A DNA stretch of 64,000 nucleotides, taken from NCBI RefSeq assembly GCF_013408095.1, contig NZ_JACBZF010000007.1:62001-126000 (forward strand). Direction: 5' to 3'. Below are positions 18,539-28,863 of this stretch, one piece after another. This stretch comes from Novosphingobium marinum. GTDB taxonomy: Bacteria; Pseudomonadota; Alphaproteobacteria; Sphingomonadales; Sphingomonadaceae. The notes under the pieces were generated by a model that ran no database searches, was not told where the DNA came from, and saw only the letters and a program-made list of their open reading frames with translations. Every line of letters starts with the position of its first letter. The stretch's first letter is position 1. Position numbers and translations under genes: made by a program.

Positions 18539-19136
18539 CGGCTGCGCCGCGGGCAATCACGGCCACGATGGAGAGGAAGACGACCGCGCCCAGCGCGACG
18601 AGCCACAGCGCCCGTTCCAGCGACTGGTGTGCAACGCTGAGGCGAAGCGGTTCGGACAGGTTGCCGTCCTCCGAGCGCAGCCGCACGAAATAGTCGCCAT
18701 CGGCAAGTCCGGAGACGAACGTCGCGTGGTTCATGCCGGCGTAGAGCACTTCCGGCTGCCCGAATCCGGCGTCGCGCGCCATTTCGAGCGTGACCGGTCC
18801 GTCGGCTTCCCATTCGATCATGAAGTACCCGGAATCGCTCGTCATGGGGCCATCGGCGGTGAACGCGGGCGCGGCCGTGGCGGCGGGTGCGAGGACGAGC
18901 AGCAGCAGGAGCAATACGGCCCGGACAGGGGAGGGCAGGCACCGGCGAGACGAGAAAGCGGCGTTCGGTGGCGAGGCGCCGTGACGGCCTCGCGGAATCT
19001 GGGCTTCGCCTGTCCGGATCGTGCGTTTCCTTCGACCGCCCGCGAATGTGCGGGGGTTTCCCTGCTGCAAGAACGCGCGGCCTACCAAATCGGGGCACGA
19101 TTGCAAGGCGAGCGGCCCCTTTCGCGCCCCTGTCAC
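18531..19136 (-). CDS. Membrane-anchored fibronectin type III domain protein
   Basis: The confident part is roughly 18531-18930: a signal peptide (AVLLLLLLVLAP then ATAAP), an FN3-like beta domain (SGYFMIEWEADGPVTLEM, GLADGDYFVRLRSEDG) exposed to the periplasm, and a C-terminal helix (ALWLVALGAVVFLSIVAVIA) with a short cytoplasmic tail. The start is uncertain. The frame is open to GTG 19136 but has no ATG, and the residues before the signal peptide look non-coding; TTG 18914 is a possible true start. It overlaps the symporter start by eight bases and so heads this operon. It may be an extracytoplasmic partner of the transporter. Not a known named family. Confidence 0.65.
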   Translation of the reverse strand: MTGARKGPLALQSCPDLVGRAFLQQGNPRTFAGGRRKRTIRTGEAQIPRGRHGASPPNAAFSSRRCLPSPVRAVLLLLLLVLAPAATAAPAFTADGPMTSDSGYFMIEWEADGPVTLEMARDAGFGQPEVLYAGMNHATFVSGLADGDYFVRLRSEDGNLSEPLRLSVAHQSLERALWLVALGAVVFLSIVAVIARGAADE

Positions 19137-19198
19137 TGATCACGGTTGCCTTGCCGGTGGCGGGGCAATAAGCGGCGAGGGAAGGGGAGAACACGCAC

Positions 19199-20554
19199 GT
19201 GCTCAGTACGATAGGGCTCATCGGCGCGTTGGCGCTGCTCATCTGGATGACCGTGAAGGGGGTGAACATCCTCATCGCCGGACCGGTTGCCGCAGCAGTG
19301 GTCGCTGCAACCAGCGGCATCGCATGGCTCCCGCCGCTCGCCGGAGCCGAAGCGCCCGATTACGCAACGTCGTACATGGCCGGTTTCACCGGCTTCTTCG
19401 CCGACTGGTTCCTGATGTTCCTGCTCGGTGCGATCTTCGGCGAGGTGATGGGCGCAAGCGGCGCGGCGGCGAGCGTGGCGCAGTGGATCATCGACAAGAT
19501 CGGCATCCGGCACGCCGTACTGGCGGTGGTCGCGGCCTGCGCGGTGCTGACATATGGCGGCGTCTCGGTCTTCATCGTCGCGTTTTCGGTCTATTCGCTG
19601 GCGGTGCACCTGTTCCGGCAGGCGAACCTGCCGCGCCGTTTCATCCCGGCGGCGCTGTGCTTCGGGTCGGTCACCTTCACGATGACGAGCGCGGGCTCGC
19701 CCGAAATCCAGAACCTCATCCCCATGCAGTACCTCGGCACGACGGCCTATGCGGGCTGGCAGGTCAGCCTGGTCGTGGCTGTGCTGATGGCGGGCGTCGG
19801 ATACGTGCTGCTCCAGCGCATGGTGAAGCGCGCGGTGGCGAACGGAGAGCATTTCGAGGCCCGCCCCGGCGATGACGTGGTCGACGAGAACCGCGTCCTG
19901 CCGCACCCGCTGCTCTGCCTGCTGCCGCTTGCCGCCGTGCTCGGCGTGTTCATGATCTTCCAGTACCCGCAGGCGCTTGGTCCCTTCTCCTCGATCATGC
20001 CCGAGGAGTCGCTCGGCAAGTGGGCGCTGGTCGTCGCGCTCGGTGCGGGCACGGCGATTGCCGTCCTCGTCGGGCGCAAGTCGAAGGGAGCGATGCCCGC
20101 CGCGTTCTCGCGCGGCGCGACCGGCGCGGTCGTGGCGATCACCAACACCTGCGCGGTTGTCGGCTTCGGCGCGGTCGCGGCGCTTTCGCCCGCCTTCCAG
20201 CAGGCGCTCGAGATGGTGAAGGACCTGCCGGGGGACCCGCTCCTCGGCGCGGCCATCGCGGTGACGGTGATCGCCGGGCTGACCGGTTCGGCGTCGGGCG
20301 GGCAGACCATCGCCCTGCCGCTGATCGCGCCCGCCTACCTTGGCGCGGGAGCAGAGCCGGGCGAGCTTCATCGCACCGTCGCCATCGCCAGCGGCGCGCT
20401 CGATAGCCTGCCGCACAACGGCTATATCGTCACCACGATCCGCGCGATCTGCGGCGAGACCCACCAGGACGCCTATGGCCCGGTCGGGGTGCTGACCGTG
20501 CTGGTACCGCTGGCAGGGCTGGCGCTGGCGCTGGCGCTGTTCATCCTGTTCTGA
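19199..20554 (+). CDS. GntP-family permease
   Basis: A 451-residue inner-membrane transporter with 12-14 helices, of the GntP/citrate:H+ symporter type. Typical segments are ILIAGPVAAAVVA, FLLGAIFGEVMGASGAA, the GSVTFTMTSAGSPEIQN loop and TGSASGGQTIALPLI. Family members carry gluconate, glycerate or related hydroxy-acids; the substrate here is undefined. Start GTG 19199 is preceded by GGGGAGA at eight bases. It is divergent from the FN3-symporter operon and could share regulatory DNA with it. Confidence 0.85.
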   Translation: MLSTIGLIGALALLIWMTVKGVNILIAGPVAAAVVAATSGIAWLPPLAGAEAPDYATSYMAGFTGFFADWFLMFLLGAIFGEVMGASGAAASVAQWIIDKIGIRHAVLAVVAACAVLTYGGVSVFIVAFSVYSLAVHLFRQANLPRRFIPAALCFGSVTFTMTSAGSPEIQNLIPMQYLGTTAYAGWQVSLVVAVLMAGVGYVLLQRMVKRAVANGEHFEARPGDDVVDENRVLPHPLLCLLPLAAVLGVFMIFQYPQALGPFSSIMPEESLGKWALVVALGAGTAIAVLVGRKSKGAMPAAFSRGATGAVVAITNTCAVVGFGAVAALSPAFQQALEMVKDLPGDPLLGAAIAVTVIAGLTGSASGGQTIALPLIAPAYLGAGAEPGELHRTVAIASGALDSLPHNGYIVTTIRAICGETHQDAYGPVGVLTVLVPLAGLALALALFILF

Positions 20555-20662
20555 CCCAGACGAAGGCAAACCGGGCGTTAACCCGAAAGTCCTAAGGCAT
20601 TCCGGCACAATTGCGGGCGCTTCGCCGCGCCCCGGACGGATACATCAAGGACAGGGTTCGCG

Positions 20663-21532
20663 ATGACGGACGCCGTATTCACGCAAGCGGGCCTCGCCGA
20701 ATTCGGGCGGGTCTATCCCGGGGAGGCCGCGCGGCTCTCTCACCGGCTGCTCGACCACCCCCTGCTGACGCTTTCCGCACTCGAGGAACTTGCCGCAGCG
20801 CTTCCCGGGGACAGCGTCGAGTACAATCCGGGCGACCTGCCCGTCGGCATCGCGCCCGAGGATGTGCCCGCCCCGTCGCTCGGCATTGCCGAGACGATCC
20901 GCACCATCGCCGACAACGGGTCGTGGATGGTGCTGAAGCGGATCGAGCAGCATCCGCCCTACGCCGAACTGCTCCATGCCCTGCTGGACGAAGTGAAGCC
21001 GATCGTCGAGCCGCGCACCGGAGCGATGCTCCAGACCGAGGGGTTCGTCTTCGTCACCTCGCCAGGATCGGTGACGCCGTTCCACTTCGATCCCGAACAC
21101 AACATCCTGCTGCAGGTGCGGGGCGAGAAGACGATGACCGTGTTTCCCGGCGACGAGACGCTGCTGCGGCCCGAGGTGCACGAGGCCTTCCATCTGGGCA
21201 AGCATCACCGCAATATCCCCTGGCGCGACGATTTCCGCCACTTGGGGCGAGAGATCTCGATCGCGCCTGGAGAGGCGATCCACGTTCCGGTCAAGGCACC
21301 GCACTTCGTGCGCAACGGCGATGCGGTATCGATCTCGCTTTCGGTCACCTGGCGCTCGGACTGGAGCTTTGCCGAGGCCGACGCGCGGGCCTTCAACCAC
21401 ATGCTGCGGCAGATGGGCCTTTCGCCGCGAAGCCCGGCGGCGTTCCCGTCGCACAACCGGACAAAGTCGCTGGCCTTCCGCGCGATCCGCAAGGCGCGCG
21501 CGACGCTCGGGCTCGAAGGTCGGGCCGCATGA
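20663..21532 (+). CDS. JmjC/cupin-like 2-oxoglutarate-dependent oxygenase
   Basis: A 289-residue cytoplasmic protein with a JmjC-like (cupin_8) jelly roll. The iron ligands can be placed as HFDPEHN (His-x-Asp, near residue 140) and the later His in VPVKAPHFVRNGD; GEKTMTVFPGDETL is the intervening strand. Such proteins are usually Fe(II)/2-oxoglutarate hydroxylases. It overlaps a polysaccharide deacetylase-like gene (ATGA), followed by a low-molecular-weight tyrosine phosphatase, so a cell-envelope or polysaccharide-linked role is suggested by context. Substrate unknown. Confidence 0.78.
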   Translation: MTDAVFTQAGLAEFGRVYPGEAARLSHRLLDHPLLTLSALEELAAALPGDSVEYNPGDLPVGIAPEDVPAPSLGIAETIRTIADNGSWMVLKRIEQHPPYAELLHALLDEVKPIVEPRTGAMLQTEGFVFVTSPGSVTPFHFDPEHNILLQVRGEKTMTVFPGDETLLRPEVHEAFHLGKHHRNIPWRDDFRHLGREISIAPGEAIHVPVKAPHFVRNGDAVSISLSVTWRSDWSFAEADARAFNHMLRQMGLSPRSPAAFPSHNRTKSLAFRAIRKARATLGLEGRAA

Positions 21533-22503
21533 CCAGGGTCTACATCACCATCGACACCGAATATTCAGCGGGCATGGCGAAGCGGCTGGGGCCGGGTTGC
21601 CGTGCCGAGAACTTCAGGCGCTCCATTGCGTGCGAGACGCCATCGGGGAGCGTCGGCGTTCCCTACCAGATGGACGTGTTCGACGATCACGGCCTCAAGG
21701 CCGTGTTCTTCGTCGATCCGATGCCTGCGCTGATCTGGGGCGTCGAAGCGATTTCGGACGTCGTCGCCCCCATCGTCGAGCGCGGCCACGACGTGCAATT
21801 GCACCTCCACACCGAATGGCTCGAACTTGCAGGGGACTCCAATCCGCTGGGGAACAGGACCGGCCTGAACCTGCGAGATTTTTCGTTCGACGAGCAGTGC
21901 GGCCTGATCGAATGGGCACGCGATACTCTCGTCGCTGCCGGAGCGCCTGCGCCGACCGCCTTTCGCGCCGGCAATTACGGTGCAGACGACGATACGCTGC
22001 TGGCGCTGGGCGAGCTCGGCCTGACACACGACACCAGTCACTGTCCCGGCATCGCGGGATCGCATTGCGCCATTTCGCTCGGCCCCGAGGATCGCGAGCC
22101 TGTCGAACATCGCGGCGTGGTCGAAGTGCCCGTCGGCTGCATAGCAGGTTTCGGAGACCGGCTGCGCCACGCGCAGGTGACCGCGCTCAGTGCCGCCGAA
22201 ACCCTCGCGGCCATAGGACATGCGCGCGACTGCGGAGCGGGTTCGTTCACTCTTGTATCGCACAGCTTCGAACTGCTCAGTCGTGACCGTGCGCAGGTGA
22301 ACCAGGTGGTGCGCCGCCGGTTCGCGAAGCTGTGCGCGGGACTTGCCGCCATGCCGGGTGTGCGAACGGCAACCTATGCCGACGATGCCCCGCGACCGGC
22401 GCCGGGCAGGGCGACGACGCATTTGCTGCCCTGCAGCCCCTTGCGCACGGGTATGCGCTATGCCGAGCAGGCGGTCTCCAACGCGCTCTACGGGGCCGGG
22501 TGA
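21529..22503 (+). CDS. Polysaccharide deacetylase-like (NodB-type) protein
   Basis: A 324-residue protein with the carbohydrate esterase 4 / deacetylase barrel. It begins VYITIDTEYS, where the Asp of TIDTE matches the catalytic/metal Asp; GHDVQLHLHTEW gives the His-x3-His metal ligands (HLHTE form), and AFRAGNYGADDDTLLAL is the motif 3 region. SHSFELL near the C-terminus supplies a further His. No signal peptide, so it acts in the cytoplasm or on precursors. Start and stop codons overlap those of both neighbours, showing tight coupling with the JmjC and tyrosine phosphatase genes. The true substrate is unknown. Confidence 0.8.
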   Translation: MTRVYITIDTEYSAGMAKRLGPGCRAENFRRSIACETPSGSVGVPYQMDVFDDHGLKAVFFVDPMPALIWGVEAISDVVAPIVERGHDVQLHLHTEWLELAGDSNPLGNRTGLNLRDFSFDEQCGLIEWARDTLVAAGAPAPTAFRAGNYGADDDTLLALGELGLTHDTSHCPGIAGSHCAISLGPEDREPVEHRGVVEVPVGCIAGFGDRLRHAQVTALSAAETLAAIGHARDCGAGSFTLVSHSFELLSRDRAQVNQVVRRRFAKLCAGLAAMPGVRTATYADDAPRPAPGRATTHLLPCSPLRTGMRYAEQAVSNALYGAG

Positions 22504-23063
22504 TGTTTGCCGCGATAGACAGGCGCTTCGGAACCTGGCGCGGGGCAGTGCGGCTCGGCCTTGCCTACGGAGAAGTCGCGGGCGGCATCGCGTGCGATTT
22601 GCGGCCCGAGCCTGAGGCAGTGCGCCGCCTCGTATTCGTATGCCACGGCAACATATGCCGCAGCGCCTATGCCGAGGCGCTGGCGCGGCGGGCGGGGATG
22701 GAGACCGCATCGTTCGGTCTTTCGACCACCACCGGCAGGCCCGCCTGGCCGGGAACCGCAGAGGTTGCCGCGCGGCGCGGGCTCTCGCTCGACGGGCATG
22801 CGGCCACCGACATGCGCGACTTCCGGGCGAGGCCGGGCGACTACCTGCTGGCGATGGAGACGCGCCACTTGCGCAGGCTTTCCGCCCTGTCGGGCCTGGC
22901 GCACCTGCCGCGCGGCCTGCTCGGTGCCTATGCGGGGGTGCCGCACCTGCACGATCCCTTCGGCCTCGACCCGGCCTACATGGAGACCTGCCTCACGCGG
23001 ATCGAGGAAGCCGTCCGCGCGTTGTGCCGGGCTTTTCCGAACGCCGCCGCAGCCGCTTCCTGA
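22503..23063 (+). CDS. Low-molecular-weight protein tyrosine phosphatase
   Basis: A 186-residue phosphatase. The P-loop is VFVCHGNICRSAYAE near residue 45 (Cys-x5-Arg-Ser), and the general-acid Asp is in HDPFGLD near residue 155. An N-terminal extension of about 40 residues precedes the fold. Bacterial members usually control capsule or exopolysaccharide export by removing phosphate from BY-kinases, which matches the deacetylase-like neighbour. Translation begins at ATG 22503, overlapping the previous TGA. Its last 71 bases overlap the convergent ATP-grasp gene on the other strand. Confidence 0.9.
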   Translation: MFAAIDRRFGTWRGAVRLGLAYGEVAGGIACDLRPEPEAVRRLVFVCHGNICRSAYAEALARRAGMETASFGLSTTTGRPAWPGTAEVAARRGLSLDGHAATDMRDFRARPGDYLLAMETRHLRRLSALSGLAHLPRGLLGAYAGVPHLHDPFGLDPAYMETCLTRIEEAVRALCRAFPNAAAAAS

Positions 23064-24231
23064 CGATGCCGATAAGGTCGCCGAAGAACGGCCCCGGATC
23101 GCGCAGCGACCAGACGTAGTATCGCATCCGCGGGTCGAGGAAGTCCGCAACAAAGCGCAAGCCGAACGCAAGGCGGCGCAGGACCGGAAGCTTGCCGTCG
23201 CGCAACACGGCGAGAAGGTGCTTCGCGTCGGGAATGACGTAGCGGGCACGGCGCTGCCTGATCTGGTGGGGCGCTGCGTCCTTGCCCTCGACACCGCAGC
23301 GCCATGCCTCCCACGCAAAATGCGCGCCGCAGTGGTAGGCAAGCGGCATGCTGCCCCAGAAGCGACCGTTGATCTCCATCAGCCAGTATCGTCCCGTCGC
23401 CGGATCGAAGCGGTACTCGACCATCGCCGGGCCTTCCCAGCCGATGCGGCGCAACAGGCGCTCCGACCGCTCCATCTGCGCGGCATGCTCGGCAAGCGGC
23501 ACCGCTTCGCACAGCGCCGAGACGCCGCCGCTCGGCGGCCATTCGCGCAAGCGGCGATGCTGGAAGACAAGCGTCGCGCGGCCATCGTGCATGTTGAGCA
23601 TCTGGCCGAGGCCGTGGCCTGCAACCCATGTCTGGACGAGCGGCCATACGCCTAGCGGCGCATAGCGGTCGAGGATGTCGAGCAACGATGGCGCGTCCGC
23701 CGCGTACTCGACCTTTTCGAGCGCGATGCCGCCTGCGGCCAGTTGCCGGGATACAGCATTGGGATCGGGCCACTTGATCGCCACCGGATAGTCGAGCGAC
23801 CGGGCGATCGCGGCGAAATCCTCTCCGGCGGCGGGATGCCAGCCGCGCGGAACGTCGATGCCCGCCTCTGCGGCAAGCGCGAACGTGCGTCGCTTGTCGA
23901 GCACGAGGTTGAGCTTCTCGGGATCGGGGCAGAGCGCGCGCGCGCCGCCGAGCCGGGCCTTCAGGCGCGCGAGCTCAATCAGGTGATGCTCGGAAATTGC
24001 CATGACGGCGCCGATCCGGTGCGCTGCTACGTACGCGGGCAACCAGTCGGCCAATGGGCCGGGGATCGTTCGGAACCGTGAGGCATGGCGCGACCAGCGA
24101 CCGAGCGCGTCCTCGCCCTTGCCGAAGGCATGGACCGCGATGCCGCGTTCGCCCAGCTCGCGCATCACCGTCAGCCCGATGGGGCTGTCCGTGCCGATCA
24201 CGACGATGGGATCGAGGCTGGTCTCGGACAT
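22993..24231 (-). CDS. ATP-grasp carboxylate-amine ligase-like protein
   Basis: A 412-residue cytoplasmic protein of the ATP-grasp superfamily. An N-terminal Rossmann-like preATP-grasp part (IVVIGTDSPIGLTVMRELG) is followed by the central ATP-binding region (LVLDKRRTFALAAEAGI, YPVAIKWPD) and the metal-binding end (WLMEINGRFWGSMPLA, with the Glu-x-Asn motif). Such enzymes ligate a carboxylate to an amine or thiol; relatives occur in exopolysaccharide and cell-surface gene sets. Start ATG 24231 (MSETSLDP) fits the Rossmann start better than the upstream in-frame ATG 24285. Convergent overlap with the tyrosine phosphatase gene. Confidence 0.82.
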   Translation of the reverse strand: MSETSLDPIVVIGTDSPIGLTVMRELGERGIAVHAFGKGEDALGRWSRHASRFRTIPGPLADWLPAYVAAHRIGAVMAISEHHLIELARLKARLGGARALCPDPEKLNLVLDKRRTFALAAEAGIDVPRGWHPAAGEDFAAIARSLDYPVAIKWPDPNAVSRQLAAGGIALEKVEYAADAPSLLDILDRYAPLGVWPLVQTWVAGHGLGQMLNMHDGRATLVFQHRRLREWPPSGGVSALCEAVPLAEHAAQMERSERLLRRIGWEGPAMVEYRFDPATGRYWLMEINGRFWGSMPLAYHCGAHFAWEAWRCGVEGKDAAPHQIRQRRARYVIPDAKHLLAVLRDGKLPVLRRLAFGLRFVADFLDPRMRYYVWSLRDPGPFFGDLIGIVRKRLRRRSEKPGTTRGRLPRSA

Positions 24232-24311
24232 GCGATTTCCGTGCAGGCGAACGTTTCGCCTCCTGCCTAGCGCGGAAACCTTCATGCCGCCCTAATGGCA
24301 GCCGGGAACTG

Positions 24312-24854
24312 TCAGAAGCGGCGCTTTTTCGACGCCTCGATTGCTTCCTGCAGGAGAAGCACTGCAGCGCGGGCAGTCATGTCGCGGCCTTCGGAATAGG
24401 CGGCGATGCGGAAATGGAATTCGCGGTGCAGCCGGTGCCCGGCCCTGTCGAGCGAGGCGATGTGGACGTGCAGGTTGCCCTCACCGAAGGGGGCGGGGCC
24501 GGGGGCGCTTGCGATGGCCAGCGCGATGTCCGCGCTCGAGTTGCGCAGGACCTTGCGCGCCATCGCCATCGCGACGACGTCGCTGGCCTCGCCAGCCAGC
24601 GCGATCTCAGCGGGCGAGAGCCCGGTGATGTCGCCGAGCGATTGCGGACTGAAGGCGACGAACGCCCTGTCGAACACGCTTCTCGATGCAGCGGAACCCG
24701 TCAGCAGCGAGGCAATCTGGCCGCCGGTGCAGCATTCTGCGGTCGCGACCCGCAAGTGCGACTGTGCTGCAATTGCAAGAGCGCGCTCGGCAATCGTTTC
24801 GATACTGGCGGGGGACGTCTTTTCAACAACTTGAGGAGCAATCGAACGCTGCAT
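24312..24854 (-). CDS. Divergent CinA C-terminal-domain paralogue (PncC-like, Ser to Cys)
   Basis: A 180-residue protein with the CinA C-terminal fold (nicotinamide-nucleotide amidohydrolase family). The motif normally written AESCTGG reads AECCTGG here, so Cys41 replaces the conserved serine. The second conserved segment, normally TGIAGPGG-like, is ASAPGPAPFGEG. Catalysis is thus uncertain: a Cys nucleophile or loss of function are both possible. It lies 97 bases beyond the stop of nadE, while a canonical paralogue lies just upstream of nadE, so NAD synthetase is bracketed by two CinA-type proteins on the same strand. Confidence 0.8.
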   Translation of the reverse strand: MQRSIAPQVVEKTSPASIETIAERALAIAAQSHLRVATAECCTGGQIASLLTGSAASRSVFDRAFVAFSPQSLGDITGLSPAEIALAGEASDVVAMAMARKVLRNSSADIALAIASAPGPAPFGEGNLHVHIASLDRAGHRLHREFHFRIAAYSEGRDMTARAAVLLLQEAIEASKKRRF

Positions 24855-24951
24855 GATTTGATTTTTGCTCCCGGGTTCTCAGACGGTTGTGCAACGCAAC
24901 CCGAAGCGCGAAGGTTCCCCGAAACTTGGCAAAATCCAGATCGTTCTCGAA

Positions 24952-27011
<2,060 letters not shown>

Positions 27012-27015
<4 letters not shown>

Positions 27016-27563
27016 TCCCCGACGGCTCCCGCCATCATGTCGAGGGCAACCTCGAGCGCTGCCTTGCGCACACCTTCGCGCCCGATCGATCCGAAATGTT
27101 CTTCGCGATGCGTCATCGCGCCACCCTTGCGGCAACACGCGAAATGAACAAGCCCTTCTTCGTCGCCTTCGTCTCCCGGTCCGGCAAAGCCGGTGATCGA
27201 AAGCGCGACCTCGGCGCCCGAACGGCGCAGCGCGCCTTCGGCCATGTCGATGGCGATCTCGCGGCTGACCGCGCCGCATCCCTCGACCTTGTCGCGATCG
27301 ATGTCGAGGAGGTCGCACTTGGCGCTTTTCGAGTAAGCGACGAAGCCGCGCTCGAACACGTGGCTCAGGCCCGGCACATCGGTCAGCAGAGCGGCGAGGA
27401 GTCCGCCGGTGCAGCTTTCGGCGGTCGCCAGCATCATTCCTTTCCCGTCGGCGCTCTCGAGCACGAGATGCGCCTTTCTCACGATGCTTTCGGGTATTGC
27501 TCCGTCGAGCGTTTCCGCCACTGCCCCTGGCCCTTTCGATGCTTTTGATCGTGCAGGGGACAA
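27012..27563 (-). CDS. pncC: CinA-like nicotinamide-nucleotide amidohydrolase (PncC)
   Basis: Hydrolyses nicotinamide mononucleotide to nicotinate mononucleotide in pyridine-nucleotide recycling. The conserved motif ATAESCTGGLLAALL is intact (about residue 47 on), and SITGFAGPGD is the second hallmark. Only the C-terminal domain of CinA is present, as in stand-alone PncC proteins. The stop overlaps nadE. The start is unclear: the longest frame begins at TTG 27563, and GTG 27521, which follows AGGGGCA, is a good alternative. The N-terminal 25 residues are not conserved-looking. Confidence 0.88.
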
Positions 27564-27585
27564 CGCGCGCCGCGCCCTCGGGGTT

Positions 27586-28863
27586 TCAAGTGATCTCGGT
27601 CACCCAGTCGCGGCGGAGGCGCGGGCCGGCGAGCGCCATAAGAAGTCCTGCCACGAGGTACAGCACGAGCGAGTAGAGCATCGAGTAGCGCAGCGCCTCG
27701 TTGCCGTAGATCGGCATGAGGAACTCGGAGAAGGCGCCGAGCGCATAGATGCCGCCGCCAAGGCCGATGAGATTGTTGATCAGCAGGAACAGTGCCGAAG
27801 CCGTCGCGCGGGCAGGCGGCGCGACGAGGTGCTGTATCGCCGAAAGCACCGGTCCGAGCCAGATGTAGGCGAGGGCTTGCGGAAGCAGGAAGAGGACGAA
27901 GGACAACGCGGTATCCTCCGCGACGATGCCGAGTGCGAACAGCGGGGTCGCGGCGACGAAGGCGATGGCGGGAACGTAGCCGTACCAGGCCTTGTTGCGC
28001 GCACCCAGCCGGTCGCCAAGCCAGCCGCCGGCAAGGATGCCCGCGACCCCGCCGAGGAGGAGTAGCGCACCGAAGTATTGCGATGTCTCGACCAGATCGA
28101 GGCCGAAGCTGCGCTGCAGGAGGCTGGGCAGCCAGAAGGCGATGCCGTAGCCCAGCATCGAGGACGCTGCCCCTCCGAAGGACAGCAGCCAGAAGGAGGG
28201 CTTGCGCGCCAGCAGCCGGGCGGTGGCGGCAAGGCCGTGGTCGGCAAGGCCGGGGGATGCCTGCGCGGGAACGGCGCGCGGCTTGTCCCTCACCAGCGCC
28301 TTGAACAGCGGAGCCAGCACGATGCCCGCAAGCCCGACGGTGAAGAACGCGATCCGCCAGTCGACGGTGGCCGCGATGTACCCGCCTGCAAGCACGCCAG
28401 CCGCCGAACCCACCGGCACGCCGAGCGCGTATACCGAAAGTGCGCGGGCGCGTTTCTCGCTGGGGAAGTAGTCGCTGATCACCGCGTAGGACGGCGCCAC
28501 GCCGCCTGCTTCGCCGACACCGACGCCGAGCCTTGCGAAGAATATCTGCCAGAACCCCTGCGCAAGGCCGCACAGCGCGGTGAAGCCGCTCCATACGACG
28601 AGGCTGACCGTGATGACCCAGCTGCGGCTCGTCCGGTCCGCCAGCGCCGCCAGCGGTACCGCCAGCGTCGAGTAGAGCAGGGCGAAGGAGATGCCGCCGA
28701 GCAGGCCCATCTCGCCATCGGTCAGGTCGAGGTCCGCCTGGATCGGCGCGGCGAGGATCGCGAGGATCTGCCGGTCGATCCAGTTGAAGATGTAGACGGC
28801 GAGCAGCATCGCCAGCACGACGCCGGGCCGTGCCGCGGTGTCGCGGGCGGTACCTGTCGCCAT
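27586..28863 (-). CDS. MFS transporter (spinster-like)
   Basis: A 425-residue inner-membrane transporter with 12 predicted helices. Features: AVYIFNWIDRQILAI in helix 1, the loop 2-3 signature LAALADRTSRSWVI, GEAGGVAPSYAVISDYFP in helix 5 and GGWLGDRLGARNKAWY between helices 8 and 9. The sequence is most like the spinster/Spns-like group common near TonB receptors in sphingomonads. Its ATG directly follows the stop codon of the alpha/beta hydrolase gene, suggesting co-transcription. Substrate unknown. Confidence 0.85.
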   Translation of the reverse strand: MATGTARDTAARPGVVLAMLLAVYIFNWIDRQILAILAAPIQADLDLTDGEMGLLGGISFALLYSTLAVPLAALADRTSRSWVITVSLVVWSGFTALCGLAQGFWQIFFARLGVGVGEAGGVAPSYAVISDYFPSEKRARALSVYALGVPVGSAAGVLAGGYIAATVDWRIAFFTVGLAGIVLAPLFKALVRDKPRAVPAQASPGLADHGLAATARLLARKPSFWLLSFGGAASSMLGYGIAFWLPSLLQRSFGLDLVETSQYFGALLLLGGVAGILAGGWLGDRLGARNKAWYGYVPAIAFVAATPLFALGIVAEDTALSFVLFLLPQALAYIWLGPVLSAIQHLVAPPARATASALFLLINNLIGLGGGIYALGAFSEFLMPIYGNEALRYSMLYSLVLYLVAGLLMALAGPRLRRDWVTEIT

